Notes: a model not told the origin generated them from the letters alone. Numbered from the stretch's first letter, positions 8,588-19,378 are shown. The stretch is DNA of 64,000 bases from Aquimarina sp. U1-2 (GCF_017897595.1 NZ_JAGKIK010000013.1:43111-107110), one strand, 5' to 3'. Numbers and translations are program-made.

Positions 8588-9166
8588 TTACAGTTTCACC
8601 AATTTATGCAGTAAAAACCATTGTAAAGCAATTATAGATTTTGCGTCTTCGATTGTGGCCGATTCTAACATCGATACTATAGTATCGATAGGGTATTTAC
8701 ATATTTTAATATCTTCATCTTCATCAGAAGCGCCTCCGCCTTCATTTTTCTGATCACTTTGACAGACTTCGGCATAATACAAATGCATCTGCTCTGATGA
8801 AATGCCAGGTGTTAAAAAACAGCTAAAAACATGCTCAAGTTGATTTATGACATATCCTGTTTCTTCTTCTACTTCACGTATTGCACTTTGCTCTGGATTT
8901 TCTCCTTCTTCTATTGCACCCGCCGGAATCTCCAGAAGCCACCCGCTACCCTCTTTTATAGTAGGATATCTAAATTGTTTGATAAGAATAATTTGCTCTG
9001 TATCTTTTTCATATAGTAAAACGGCAGCAAAAGCTCCTTTATCCAGAACTTCTCGACTATATGTTATAGAACTACGATTGTGAAAGCGATCGTGAGTAAT
9101 CAAAGCCTTTTTAATTTTTAAAAAACCATTATAAACCAAGGATTCTTTACTTACTTTATATTTCAC
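8588..9166 (-). CDS. NUDIX hydrolase, NDP-sugar pyrophosphatase type
   Basis: A 192-aa NUDIX hydrolase with a complete Nudix box at residues 83-105 (GAIEEGE, then REVEEETGY), matching GX5EX7REUXEEXGU. The preceding LIKQFRYP and WLLEIPAGAI are typical of the ADP-ribose / GDP-mannose pyrophosphatase (NudF/NudK) group, so the substrate is probably a nucleoside diphosphate sugar. The C-terminal ISSEQMHLYYAEV and DEDEDIKI strengthen this grouping. It is a single gene between a lipoprotein remnant and the S9 peptidase. The exact substrate cannot be decided from sequence. Confidence 0.88.
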   Translation of the reverse strand: MKYKVSKESLVYNGFLKIKKALITHDRFHNRSSITYSREVLDKGAFAAVLLYEKDTEQIILIKQFRYPTIKEGSGWLLEIPAGAIEEGENPEQSAIREVEEETGYVINQLEHVFSCFLTPGISSEQMHLYYAEVCQSDQKNEGGGASDEDEDIKICKYPIDTIVSMLESATIEDAKSIIALQWFLLHKLVKL

Positions 9167-9233
9167 ACGTTTGAATTTTAATATTTGTCTGATATATTAT
9201 TCTAATCGGTAATTCAATATGGAATAATTCTGG

Positions 9234-12065
9234 TTATTTATCAGTGGCATATCCAAAATCTTTTCCTTTTTGCGTTCGAGAAACACCTTTGGTCATCCAT
9301 TCTGGTGCTGATTGACCTTTTAAATAATGATCAAAAAACTGCATCATTCTAATAGAGAGATCCTGTTTATTTTTTACTTTTTTAAGATTGTGAGCTTCAT
9401 CATTGTAAACTAATAACCAGACAGGTTTTTGAAGTCTTCTCATGCCCATAAACATTTCTATACCCTGATAATATGGTACAGCACCATCTTTATCATTATG
9501 CATCATCAATAATGGAGTTTCAATTTTAGGAATTCCAAAAAGAGGGGAATTCTTCACATAAAGATCAAAACCTTCCCATATGTTTTTTCCTATACGACTT
9601 TGTGTTTTTTCATACTGAAAAGCTCTACTTAATCCCGTTTTCCAACGAATCCCACCATAAGCCGAAAACATATTACTCACCGGGGCCCCAGCCATTGCAG
9701 CTTTAAACTTATCGGTCACAGTTATTAGATAAGCCACTTGATATCCTCCCCAACTTTGTCCTTGTAATGCCATATTATTAGTATCTATGAATCCAAGCTT
9801 TTCGACAGCCTCTACACCAGAGACAACGCAATTATAAGCACTTGGACCAGGTTCTCCTTCTTTATAGACAATATCAGGAACAAACATAATATAATCGTTA
9901 CTTACTAAATACGTTGGATTAACTGTTGAGGCACTTGGTTGAGGAGCTATGTAATTATGGTATCTATCAGAACGCTTTTCGTAGAAATAAGTGATCATGG
10001 GATATTTTTTTGATGCATCAAAATTTTCTGGTTTATACAATATCCCTTCTAAAGGTGTACCGTCATAAGCTGTCCATGAAAATAGCTCGGCACTACCCCA
10101 TTTAAAGTTCTTTTGCTGAGAATTAATAGCTGTAATTTTCTCGTAAGTATCCAAACTCTTTTTTGAATAATAAAGATCGGGGTAGGTATTAAAATTTTCT
10201 TGTGTAAATGTCAATACATCAGCATCTTTTGCTTTGGTGAATCTTCTAATTAAAAAGTTTTTTGGCTTAATTTTCTCTATTAATTTACCTTTTTTTAGTA
10301 CAAATATTCCTGATGCTTTTGAATTTTTATCAAATCCTGAGATTAATAAGCCGTTGTTAATATAAGAAGCATTGTTCTCATACTCAGGATTTAGTTTTTT
10401 TGTTCTATATTCAATATTTTTTTTTCTTCCAGTTTTGGTGATATTTTCTGGAGATTTGTCGCCTTTTAGAGACACTCTCCAAATGTCGAATTTATCAAAA
10501 ATCAACGCACGACCTTCTGTATCAAAACCACCAAAACCATGTGGATATGGTAGCATGGGATGATCATCATCCTCGTCATACAGGGGAACTTGAATATCTT
10601 TGGTAAGATTTTGAGTTTCTAATGTTTGTAAATTAAGCGAAAACCAATGTTGCGCACGAATGTCGAAATATAACGCATATCTGCCATCTTTTGAAATATA
10701 GGGTCTTAACGGTATGTTTTTGATTCCTAAGCGTTTCTGACCCGTTACTGTATTAATTACATAAAAATCCCGTGACCAAGGGCTATTCCATGAACGTTCG
10801 ATATCGTATGGGTTTCCTGTGGCTCCTAAAATATAGGCCTGATTCTCGTCTTTATCAAAAATAAGCTCATCTATCTGCTCATCTTGAAGATGTACCACTT
10901 TATCATTAGTAAGAGAATAATAAGAAAGAAAAGCTTTTTTATCTAGCTCTTTGGATTTTGATTTTTGTTCTGGTTGTATCATTTTGTCCTGCCAGTGCCA
11001 AACATCAACCTGAGGAATTTCTTCTTTTAAAAGTGTAGTGTCTCTGTTGTATTTCTTTTTCGGTTTTGAATAAAAATAAAGTTTCTCTTCGTTTTCAGAA
11101 AAAAATGGAGCCTGATCACCACTTAGCTCCCAACCTTTTACTAGATTTTTTCCTGAAAAATCAACCAGTTTACTCAATGTTTCTTTAGTGTAATGAAAAA
11201 GTTCGTACGAAAGAGAATCTACGGCAGTCGAGTCTTTTGCAGAAATATAGGTAAAATGATTTCCCATTGTACTGAGCGCAAGTTGACTGTACAAGTATTT
11301 TGAGGTGTCTACTGCGGTTTCTATCGCTTTTTCGACATTGAATTGATAAACGCCAAGATCTCTTTCTTTTGCTTCAGCTGTTTTTTTTGAACTTTTGGAA
11401 GTTCTCGAAAAATAAAAGACATTACCTTTTTCGGGAATGGTTAAGTCTTTTAATTGTAGAAGAGTATCTTTTCTTTTAGTTTCAAATGTATATACCAAAC
11501 CATACTTCTGTTTAAAATCCAAGGGAACCTTTTTCTTAGCGGTAGTGTCTTCTATTTTAGTTTTTTTAAGAACGTTTTTTTTATTTTTGTTTTTAAATTT
11601 CTCTATAATCATCCATTTTGATGATTTTTTGGGTAAATTATATTGAGATACTCTAGAAATAGAATCATGAATCCTAATATTTAGCACATCATAAATGAAC
11701 AACTTATCCTTAGGTAAATCTTCTTCTTTGACCTTTTTCTTGCTTTTTTTCTTAACATTTCTAACGTCTTCATATTTGGGTTTAACTTTGAAAACCACGT
11801 ATTTTTCATCAAAAGAAATTGTAGGATCATAACCGTTAAAAAAAGTAGTTTTTTTTGCTGTCGAGGTATCATATATTTCGATATACCCGTCTCCTCTTCC
11901 CGTAGTGGTTTCTATTACAGAAACAATTAATTTACCCTGATCAGATATAGTAACTTTATTAATTTTTTTCCAGAGATCGTAATCCTTATGTGTAATAGGT
12001 TTTTTTTGTGCGATAGTGATTACAGACGTTAAAAGTAATAACAGCGTAATTTTTTGATAAGCCAT
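9234..12065 (-). CDS. Exported S9 (prolyl oligopeptidase) family peptidase
   Basis: A 943-aa serine peptidase with a Sec signal peptide (MAYQKITLLLLLTSV...AQ), so it acts in the periplasm or outer envelope. The first two thirds are a beta-propeller-like region. The alpha/beta-hydrolase domain carries the triad: Ser771 in GQSWGGYQ, Asp860 in NDKDGAVP and His892 in DEAHNL. Such enzymes usually remove dipeptides or cut short oligopeptides. It is the last gene on the minus strand after the FecI/FecR/SusC/SusD/lipoprotein block, about 250 bases downstream. Membership of that unit is plausible but its own promoter is possible too. It is longer than typical dipeptidyl peptidases (about 700 aa) because of lysine-rich insertions near residues 85-200. 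Confidence 0.9.
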   Translation of the reverse strand: MAYQKITLLLLLTSVITIAQKKPITHKDYDLWKKINKVTISDQGKLIVSVIETTTGRGDGYIEIYDTSTAKKTTFFNGYDPTISFDEKYVVFKVKPKYEDVRNVKKKSKKKVKEEDLPKDKLFIYDVLNIRIHDSISRVSQYNLPKKSSKWMIIEKFKNKNKKNVLKKTKIEDTTAKKKVPLDFKQKYGLVYTFETKRKDTLLQLKDLTIPEKGNVFYFSRTSKSSKKTAEAKERDLGVYQFNVEKAIETAVDTSKYLYSQLALSTMGNHFTYISAKDSTAVDSLSYELFHYTKETLSKLVDFSGKNLVKGWELSGDQAPFFSENEEKLYFYSKPKKKYNRDTTLLKEEIPQVDVWHWQDKMIQPEQKSKSKELDKKAFLSYYSLTNDKVVHLQDEQIDELIFDKDENQAYILGATGNPYDIERSWNSPWSRDFYVINTVTGQKRLGIKNIPLRPYISKDGRYALYFDIRAQHWFSLNLQTLETQNLTKDIQVPLYDEDDDHPMLPYPHGFGGFDTEGRALIFDKFDIWRVSLKGDKSPENITKTGRKKNIEYRTKKLNPEYENNASYINNGLLISGFDKNSKASGIFVLKKGKLIEKIKPKNFLIRRFTKAKDADVLTFTQENFNTYPDLYYSKKSLDTYEKITAINSQQKNFKWGSAELFSWTAYDGTPLEGILYKPENFDASKKYPMITYFYEKRSDRYHNYIAPQPSASTVNPTYLVSNDYIMFVPDIVYKEGEPGPSAYNCVVSGVEAVEKLGFIDTNNMALQGQSWGGYQVAYLITVTDKFKAAMAGAPVSNMFSAYGGIRWKTGLSRAFQYEKTQSRIGKNIWEGFDLYVKNSPLFGIPKIETPLLMMHNDKDGAVPYYQGIEMFMGMRRLQKPVWLLVYNDEAHNLKKVKNKQDLSIRMMQFFDHYLKGQSAPEWMTKGVSRTQKGKDFGYATDK

Positions 12066-12313
12066 ATTAATATTGTTAAAATAGTCACCCGCAAATCCTA
12101 TGCGATTGATTACATTCGAATTGAAAATTATTTTGATCTAAAATAAAAACTCTTAATATAAAAAAACCGATAAAGCACAATTTAGAAGCTTTTTTATGCT
12201 TTTTTTAACTAATAAAGCATACCTGCCAGTCATTAAACGAGTCCAACCCATTCTTGTGTATAGAATAAATTGAACTCGTTACTTTGGGCTAACTCAAGTT
12301 GTTCAAAGTTAAA

Positions 12314-13453
12314 TCACTGGATTCCTTTTATTGAAATAGAATCCAGTATGATCATTTCAGAGGTGGCTCCATTTTTCAAAGTAATTACAATTCTACCTGT
12401 ATCTAATCTATCATCAGGTATAGGAATACGAAGGTTCTGCCAAACCCCAACTCGACTATCTACGTCATCATCTAATAGAGATAATAATGGCTGGCCGAGC
12501 CCCTCATCAGTTTCGAAGAAAATAACTATACCATCTTCTGCTTCGTAGGTAGAATTAACAAAATACAAGCTCACATCCAGTACCGCACCGGTAACCTCAG
12601 GGTTTAAGCCTGTAATCTCATCAAAGACTAGAGTTAATGTTCCATCTAAATCAGAGCTAATAAAGGCTTGATTTCCTTCAACAAGATTAGTTTGAAAGAT
12701 GCTACCATTACTCTCAATCACCGTTGTATTGTATACCCCAACGTATTCATTTTCTATCACAGGAGGATCTGCAGTATCAGCATAAACATAAGAAGCGGTA
12801 AAACCTAACTCCTGGCTTGAGTTGGTACTGATATAATTTACATAAGGCACATTTGAGGTAGGATCAGCATCCTGAATATTAGGCAAAGGATCTTGTGATT
12901 CTGCAGGTCTTGGATACCTAGTAAGCATATTAAAAGTTGGAACTTCTTCAAAACTGGTATATCCAAATTCGAATAAATCGTCTTCTTGAATGCTAATCTC
13001 TACACTCTTAGCGGCTCTTAATCCGGGTCTTCCTAATGATAAGTCACCTGAAGGTTGAAGCGTAAAAACTATGGATCGTGTTCCGGAAGATATACTGTTA
13101 TTTAAAATTTTTATAAGAGGTACATCAACTATTGCCTCTCCCGCAGGGAGGATAAAGGATGATGAATCAGATATTAACTCATAATCTACTCCTTCTTGAG
13201 CAGCGTTTGTAGCAGGAGACGAAATAACATAATTAAATGTCATATCCTGATCAAACAAAGTAGCAGAAGAATAGATAAATCTAGCAACAGCTATTGAATC
13301 TTCATTGTCTTCAGCAATAGATATTTTATCACTTTCAAAAGAAATGTAATCAAATTGTGGAGATGGTAAAATTGGGGTATTTTCTGAATCGGTATCGCAG
13401 CTACACAAAGAAAATATCATAGCGGCAATGCAACCATATAAAAATAATTTCAT
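12314..13453 (-). CDS. SusCD-associated surface lipoprotein, Calx-beta-like
   Basis: A 379-aa lipoprotein: signal MKLFLYGCIAAMIFSLCSC with the lipobox cysteine, followed by acidic residues. Residues about 35-155 look like a Calx-beta or DUF4843-type Ig-like domain (SIAEDNEDSIAVARF, EGVDYELI, IVDVPLIKILNN, SIVFTLQ). The C-terminal 200 residues resemble a beta-sandwich and show no catalytic motif. The gene follows SusD by 16 bases, the place usually held by SusE/SusF-like substrate-binding lipoproteins. A role in binding the imported substrate is inferred from position only. Confidence 0.7.
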   Translation of the reverse strand: MKLFLYGCIAAMIFSLCSCDTDSENTPILPSPQFDYISFESDKISIAEDNEDSIAVARFIYSSATLFDQDMTFNYVISSPATNAAQEGVDYELISDSSSFILPAGEAIVDVPLIKILNNSISSGTRSIVFTLQPSGDLSLGRPGLRAAKSVEISIQEDDLFEFGYTSFEEVPTFNMLTRYPRPAESQDPLPNIQDADPTSNVPYVNYISTNSSQELGFTASYVYADTADPPVIENEYVGVYNTTVIESNGSIFQTNLVEGNQAFISSDLDGTLTLVFDEITGLNPEVTGAVLDVSLYFVNSTYEAEDGIVIFFETDEGLGQPLLSLLDDDVDSRVGVWQNLRIPIPDDRLDTGRIVITLKNGATSEMIILDSISIKGIQ

Positions 13454-13469
13454 AATAATTCAAATTAAA

Positions 13470-14876
13470 TTAGTAACCAGGATTTTGTTGATTTAATTCA
13501 CGAATTGCCGTGTTTCTATTAATTTCATCTAAAGGAATCGGTAATATTGTAAAGTTAAAAGGAGCATCAACTATAATATCATCTTCGTTAATTCTAAATT
13601 TGGTAAAAGTTGACATAGTTCTCGTAAGATCAAATAATCGCAACCCTTCAAATGCAAGCTCTTTTCTCCTTTCTAATAATATCCTATTAATAAGAGTATT
13701 ACCCGTATCTGTTATAGGTGCTGCGTTTTCATCTCTAGCTTGTATTACTTCGTTTAGCGCATCTTGAGCCTGCGTATCCTCCCCTAATCTCGCGTGTGAT
13801 TCTGCTTTAAGAAGATAGACTTCAGAAATTCTAATCACAGGAATATTATCGGTTCCTGCTACGTTGGGAAATTTCGCCATTCTAAATTGTCCGAGATCTT
13901 CATTAAAAGGATATAATGATTTTCTTATATCACTATCAGTAAAAGTGTCTATGAGGTTCTGAGTAACAAAAGCCTCATCATCTCCAAGAAAGAAAAATCC
14001 TAAAGAAGCCTCTCCTGGTATATCTTCTGGAACAGTGACTAGCGATAGTAGGCTTTCTGGACTCGCCCCTAAATTCCATTGCTCTAAGTATTCCGAAGGC
14101 TCTTCAAGAGATATACCTGAAGAATTAATCACTTCAGTGGCAAGTATTTCTGAGGCTCTCCAATTTTCCATATGAAGCATTACTCTAGACAATAAAGCAC
14201 GCACAGCATTTTTAGTGAATCGCAGATTACCATTTCTATCATCCATAAGACGTATTGCTGTCTCTAAATCCTCTACAATTCGTTGATAAACTTCATTGGT
14301 CGTAGCTCTTGGTGGAAATTGTATTTCAAATCCAACTAAATCAAAATTAGGTAAAATCGCTCCTAAATGACTTGCTTCTGTAGTGAAATTATAAGGTTGC
14401 GAAAACATTTTTTGTAGTTGTAAATAGGATAAAGCTCTAAGTGCGTAGGCTTCACCAATAAAATGATTCGCTTCTTCAATATCGCCTTCCGGAAATTCTA
14501 CCTGGCTACTAAGATTAATGACAATTGAACTTTGCGAAACAGCTCTATATAGATCATTCCAGAGATTTGTTGCCCTGGCATCATTTGCTACTACTGTATA
14601 TGTATCATATTCGACAAATCTTCCTCTATTATCAAAAGGGTCTATTGACGCTTCATCAGACAATAAAGAAGCTATTACAATAAGCCCTCTTCTATATACA
14701 TCGCCATCAATTAATCTCGTATATATACCATTTGTAGCTATTTCTAAAGATTCAAGATCAGTAACGGTATCACTTATTTCTACTCCGGCGGGAATAGTAC
14801 TTTCTAATGTGTCTTCGCACGATAAAGCAAAAACTAATGCAAAAATCACTGTAATATTTTTTATAATAGTATTCAT
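13470..14876 (-). CDS. RagB/SusD family nutrient-uptake outer-membrane lipoprotein
   Basis: A 468-aa SusD-like lipoprotein that caps the SusC transporter and binds substrate at the cell surface. It has a lipoprotein signal ending ALSCED, TPR-like helices (EAYALRALSYLQLQKMF) and the typical SusD C-terminus: RISEVYLLKAESHARLGE, then ERRKELAFEGLRLFDLTR and a short final LNQQNPGY. The gene starts 12 bases after the SusC stop, so the two are translated from one message. Confidence 0.93.
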   Translation of the reverse strand: MNTIIKNITVIFALVFALSCEDTLESTIPAGVEISDTVTDLESLEIATNGIYTRLIDGDVYRRGLIVIASLLSDEASIDPFDNRGRFVEYDTYTVVANDARATNLWNDLYRAVSQSSIVINLSSQVEFPEGDIEEANHFIGEAYALRALSYLQLQKMFSQPYNFTTEASHLGAILPNFDLVGFEIQFPPRATTNEVYQRIVEDLETAIRLMDDRNGNLRFTKNAVRALLSRVMLHMENWRASEILATEVINSSGISLEEPSEYLEQWNLGASPESLLSLVTVPEDIPGEASLGFFFLGDDEAFVTQNLIDTFTDSDIRKSLYPFNEDLGQFRMAKFPNVAGTDNIPVIRISEVYLLKAESHARLGEDTQAQDALNEVIQARDENAAPITDTGNTLINRILLERRKELAFEGLRLFDLTRTMSTFTKFRINEDDIIVDAPFNFTILPIPLDEINRNTAIRELNQQNPGY

Positions 14877-14888
14877 ATGTTGTGTAGT

Positions 14889-17800
14889 TTAAAAAGAAAC
14901 ATCTAATCCAAAAAATAGGGTTTTGGATATAGGGATATTTTGGTTCAATCTTCCGCTAAAACCAGCCTCAGGATCTCGTTCTAATCGATCATCATGAATA
15001 TATGTCCAAAGGTTATTTCCTTTTACATATATGCGAAGTGAGGATAACCAAATATTCTGGATTACATTAGGAGAAAAAGTGTAAGCAATCTCTGCCTCTC
15101 TTAATCTAATATAACTGCCATCATAAAGAAACCTAGAAGAAGCCATACTCGAAGAACCTGTTTGTGTATTACCAAAAACAAAAGCAGGTACATCTGTAAC
15201 ATCGCCAGGCTGTTGCCATCTTCGCTCATAGGTTCCTCGATTAACATTACCTGTTGTAGATGAAGCACGACTCCCGTCACTGTTCGTAAAACGTCCCCAA
15301 GTATCATATATAGAGCCTCCCCAAGCTGTATAAAATTGAAATGCTAAAGAAAAACCTTTATATCTAAAGGTATTTTTTAAAGAACCGTAAAAATCTGGAG
15401 TAGCATTACCGGCAATAGCTTGTTCTGCCTGACCGTAATTATTTGTAACGTCTGTTCGACTCCCATCGAGATACCAGAGCGCTTCTCCATTTGAAGGATC
15501 AACTCCAGCGTACAGTGGTAAATAAAAGGTATTTATATCTTCGCCCACAGTAATTATACTCGTTCCCTCTACAATCGGAGCGTTATCATTTACAAGTTTA
15601 ACTACTTCATTTCTATTTGTGCTAAAGTTAATATTTGTATCCCATTCAAAACCACCAGTATTACTTACAATATTACGACTGGTTAGTTCGAATTCAAATC
15701 CCGTATTTTCTACTTCACCAACATTTCTTAAAATCTCCAGATCCCCGTTAACCGTAGGAATTTCTACATCTTGTAACAAATCTTTCGTATTTCTTTTATA
15801 CCAGTCAACACTACCTTGTATTCTCGAATTGAACAAAGCATAGTCTAGACCAATATCAAGAATTTCGTTTTCTTCCCACTTAATATCCGGATTTCCAAGT
15901 TGAGTTAGAACGAAGGCTGGATTATTTGTGTATATGTCACCATTAAAAATAGTCCTGTTGCGATTATCAGGTATGTTGTCGTTACCGTTAATACCAAAAC
16001 TCCCTCTAAACTTCAAGTCATTAAATAGACTTTGATTTGACATAAAACCTTCTTTTGCTATATTCCAACCCACTCCAACAGACCAAAAAACCCCATACCT
16101 ATTGTTTTCTCCAAATTTTGAAGAACCATCTCTTCTAAGAGAACCACTAAGTAAATATTTATCAGCATATGAATATTCCCCATTGATGAAAGCAGAATTT
16201 ACGCCTTGTATCTGTCTTCTTGTTCCTGCTTCGATTTTTTCTGCTCCTGGCTCTAAATCGGGAAATACGTCTAAAATGTTATTTACTACCACGTCTGTTC
16301 GCTTATTTCGAGTTTTATTAACTTCATAACCAGCAAATGTGGTGAGCGTATGATCAGTATCAAAATTAATAAAGTATTTAACCAAGCCTCTAGCGACATA
16401 ATTGAAAAGAATGTCGGTATCCTGTTCCCCAATACCCAACACGTCTGCAGAATCGCTAAAGTTTCTTGGAAGCCTTATAAAATTATCCAGAATAGTTGTA
16501 TTCATATTTGTTGTTGCTTGAAAGGTTAGCCCTTTAAACAATTCGTAATCCAAAGTTATACCCCCTAAAATTCTATGTCTGGTATTTCTATACACTTCTG
16601 TTCTTCCCTCTGCTATAGGATTATGTTCATCATTAAAACTAAGATTAAAAGAACCATCTTCGTTAAAAACTGACTGATCTGATCTCACACGATATAATGA
16701 TCTTATTGGGTTTTCATCATTGCCACCAAGAGGTCTTTCGTTTTGAATATCTTTATTATACGAAATGTTTGCATCTAATTTAATTCTATCATTCAATCTA
16801 TGATTTAACCGCAATCGTGCGTTCATTCTTTCGAAATCTGTAGATTCAACAACTCCTTCTTGCTTAAAATACCCTCCTGATAAGTAAAAGGTAGTTTTTT
16901 CAGACCCTCCTGATATAGATAAATCATGCTGTCTATAGTTTCCCGTTCTAATGATTTCTTCATACCAATCGGTATCTACATCTGGATTGAAATTGGCATT
17001 ATTAATTACAAATTGTAAAGCCTCTTCATCTGTATTTACTCTACCTGCATTAATTGCTCCTTCTTGCAATAGTTCTAAATGCTCTGCTGTCGAAAGTGGT
17101 TTAAATCTAGAAGCAACTGTTGGTGTACTGAATCCTGTTTGAGTACTATATCGAATAACGGTAGCCCCAGATTTTCCTGTAGAGGTAGTAATTACAATAA
17201 CACCATTTGCCGCTCGAGACCCATAAATTGAGGTCGCGGCTGCATCTTTTAAAATAGAAATATTCTCAATATCCCCTGGATTTATGGTAGCTATAGTAGC
17301 AGCGCTTACTTGTAAACCATCCAAAACGTATAGTGGACCTGCTTCGTCTATATTATCAGAATTATTAAAAGATCCTACACCTCGTATTCTTACTGTTGGA
17401 TTAACACCCGGTTGACCAGTAAAAGATGCCACTTGCAGCCCTGGAACATTTCCTTGTAAACTTTCTTGTACCACAGATCTAGGATTACCTTGAAAAACTT
17501 CAGGTTTAATAGTTACTGCGGCTCCTGTAACTCTAGATTTTCGTTGAACCGCATACCCAGTAACTATCACTTCTTCTAATGAACTTACATCATCCTTTAA
17601 TGTTATATTAATAGATGAAGAGGTGCCTATTGTAATTTCTTGCGTTTCAAATCCTAAATAGGAGAAGACAAGAATATCTCCACTCTTAGCTTCAATACGA
17701 TAATTCCCATCAAAATCAGTTTGAGTTCCTGTACTAGTTCCTTTTTTAACAACATTTACTCCTGGCAAAGGCATTCCATCAGAACCTGTTACGATACCTT

Positions 17801-18254
17801 GAATTAGATTTTGAAATGAAATATTATGCTTCTTTCTATTCTCTGATTTCTCTTTATTGATCGACTTGAGTAACTCTTTTATCTCTTTATTAGAGGTCTT
17901 CCGATTTCTAGGAAATAATACAATATGATCTTTATAAATCCTAAAATCAATATTGGTCTCTTTTAAAAGATCTACCAATACCGAACTCATTTTTTGATTG
18001 GTCACTTTGAGAGAAACTTTTTTTGTAATGTCGATTAAGTTGTTATTGTAAAAAAAACGATAGGAACTGTTTTCTTCAATTTTGTGAATAGCTTCTTTTA
18101 AAGTAACGTCATCAATAGAAATGGAAATATTTTGCGAATACGTATTAAATGAAAATAACTTTGACATCGTGAGACAAATAAGAAGAGAATATATTTTCAT
18201 AATTCTTATTAAATGTTTTCTGTATAAGAAAACATCTGAACGTTTTTTTTTCAT
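14889..18254 (-). CDS. SusC/RagA family TonB-linked outer-membrane transporter with STN domain
   Basis: A 1121-aa TonB-dependent transporter. In order: signal peptide, an STN domain at about residues 43-100 (SISIDDVTLKEAIHKIEENS), a carboxypeptidase-regulatory-like domain (GIVTGSDGMPLPGVNVVKKG), the plug beginning at LEEVIVTGYAVQRKSRVTGA, and a long beta-barrel ending in an aromatic strand (LFFGLDVSF). The extra STN domain, as in FecA, contacts a FecR anti-sigma factor. The gene directly follows FecI- and FecR-type genes, so transport is probably coupled to its own induction. Substrate class is not visible; the downstream S9 peptidase suggests peptides. Confidence 0.95.
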   Translation of the reverse strand: MKKKRSDVFLYRKHLIRIMKIYSLLICLTMSKLFSFNTYSQNISISIDDVTLKEAIHKIEENSSYRFFYNNNLIDITKKVSLKVTNQKMSSVLVDLLKETNIDFRIYKDHIVLFPRNRKTSNKEIKELLKSINKEKSENRKKHNISFQNLIQGIVTGSDGMPLPGVNVVKKGTSTGTQTDFDGNYRIEAKSGDILVFSYLGFETQEITIGTSSSINITLKDDVSSLEEVIVTGYAVQRKSRVTGAAVTIKPEVFQGNPRSVVQESLQGNVPGLQVASFTGQPGVNPTVRIRGVGSFNNSDNIDEAGPLYVLDGLQVSAATIATINPGDIENISILKDAAATSIYGSRAANGVIVITTSTGKSGATVIRYSTQTGFSTPTVASRFKPLSTAEHLELLQEGAINAGRVNTDEEALQFVINNANFNPDVDTDWYEEIIRTGNYRQHDLSISGGSEKTTFYLSGGYFKQEGVVESTDFERMNARLRLNHRLNDRIKLDANISYNKDIQNERPLGGNDENPIRSLYRVRSDQSVFNEDGSFNLSFNDEHNPIAEGRTEVYRNTRHRILGGITLDYELFKGLTFQATTNMNTTILDNFIRLPRNFSDSADVLGIGEQDTDILFNYVARGLVKYFINFDTDHTLTTFAGYEVNKTRNKRTDVVVNNILDVFPDLEPGAEKIEAGTRRQIQGVNSAFINGEYSYADKYLLSGSLRRDGSSKFGENNRYGVFWSVGVGWNIAKEGFMSNQSLFNDLKFRGSFGINGNDNIPDNRNRTIFNGDIYTNNPAFVLTQLGNPDIKWEENEILDIGLDYALFNSRIQGSVDWYKRNTKDLLQDVEIPTVNGDLEILRNVGEVENTGFEFELTSRNIVSNTGGFEWDTNINFSTNRNEVVKLVNDNAPIVEGTSIITVGEDINTFYLPLYAGVDPSNGEALWYLDGSRTDVTNNYGQAEQAIAGNATPDFYGSLKNTFRYKGFSLAFQFYTAWGGSIYDTWGRFTNSDGSRASSTTGNVNRGTYERRWQQPGDVTDVPAFVFGNTQTGSSSMASSRFLYDGSYIRLREAEIAYTFSPNVIQNIWLSSLRIYVKGNNLWTYIHDDRLERDPEAGFSGRLNQNIPISKTLFFGLDVSF

Positions 18255-18305
18255 AATTTTGTTTGATTTTAATTATTCTGTACTGAGTTTAATTAGATGA
18301 ACTAT

Positions 18306-18331
18306 AAAGAGGATGTTGCAGCATCCTCTTT
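18306..18331 (-). terminator. Hairpin between fecR and susC
   Basis: AAAGAGGATG and CATCCTCTTT form a 10-bp stem with loop TTGCAG on the plus strand. It lies just after the FecR stop in the direction of minus-strand transcription. Stem strength and the flanking A/T runs suit a terminator, which would separate fecI-fecR from an independently induced susC. Confidence 0.6.
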
Positions 18332-18338
18332 CCTTTTT

Positions 18339-19313
18339 TTATTCTGAGTTTAACATAATTTTGTTTTTTACTATTTTATAATTTATGGATGATGAAAGTT
18401 TGAGAAAATCTAAAACTTCGGTTAGATTTAAATTATCAAACTCTCCAGTATATTTATATTTCAGTAAGGCGTCTGATTCAATAACAAATTCTACATTGTA
18501 TTTTCTCTGAAGATCAAGCACTACTTGTTTTAAAGGTGTTTGATCAAAAGTTAACTTTCCTTTTTTCCAGGCTACTACATTTTCTGAATTCACTTCGTTT
18601 ATTCTAATATCCTTTTTTTCTTTATCAAAAATTGCTTTTTGGGATGGTGCCAGAACGATAGGAATCTCATTGGCCTTTCGTAATACTTCGACCTTTCCAG
18701 TGACCAAAGTAGTTTCTACGCTTTTATCAACTGGATATGACTTTACATTAAAAGAAGTACCTAAAACCTTAATTTTTAATTGATCTGTACGAACAATAAA
18801 TGGTCTTGTAGTATCTCTTTTTACATCAAAAAAAGCTTCTCCAGAAAGTTGTACTATTCGAAGCGAATCAGAGAAGCTCTTAGCATAACTTATATCGCTA
18901 TTCGAATTCAAAATTACTGTAGAACCATCGGGTAATGTAATAGTTTTATGAGCTCCCAATTGAGTGGTTACAGTTTTGATAGCAGAGCTTTGATAATGTG
19001 TACCTGTCCAAAAATTATTCTTTAGGGAACCTGTAAAAGTATACCATGTGAACAACGGTAACAAAATAGCCGCAGCAGCTATAGGATAGTATTTTTTTTT
19101 CTTTTTCGAATTTTTTCTTTTATAGAAACTTTCATAGGCAACTTTAGTGTCATTTTTATCAAAACAATTTATGGTAGATGCTATATATTTTGCCTTGGTA
19201 ACATTGAAAATTTTTTGATGACGGACATCCTTTCTTATCCATTCTAGTACAGATGCTCTTTCACTAGAGCTTAATTCTCCCTTAATATATTGTAGTATTG
19301 TCTTTTCTTGCAT
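18339..19313 (-). CDS. FecR family anti-sigma factor
   Basis: A 324-aa inner-membrane regulator. The N-terminal cytoplasmic part (residues 1-73) should bind the sigma factor, a single membrane helix spans about 75-93 (YYPIAAAAILLPLFTWYTF), and the periplasmic FecR domain begins near 115 (GAHKTITLPDGSTVILNSNS). A C-terminal DUF4974-like domain (about 250-322) is typical of Bacteroidota FecR proteins that meet the STN domain of SusC. It lies 65 bases after the sigma gene and 84 bases before susC. Confidence 0.92.
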   Translation of the reverse strand: MQEKTILQYIKGELSSSERASVLEWIRKDVRHQKIFNVTKAKYIASTINCFDKNDTKVAYESFYKRKNSKKKKKYYPIAAAAILLPLFTWYTFTGSLKNNFWTGTHYQSSAIKTVTTQLGAHKTITLPDGSTVILNSNSDISYAKSFSDSLRIVQLSGEAFFDVKRDTTRPFIVRTDQLKIKVLGTSFNVKSYPVDKSVETTLVTGKVEVLRKANEIPIVLAPSQKAIFDKEKKDIRINEVNSENVVAWKKGKLTFDQTPLKQVVLDLQRKYNVEFVIESDALLKYKYTGEFDNLNLTEVLDFLKLSSSINYKIVKNKIMLNSE

Positions 19314-19378
19314 TAACTTTTCATCTTATATATTATAAGACGAAAAAAAAGATAAGTCCCCCTACATTTTTTTTGTTT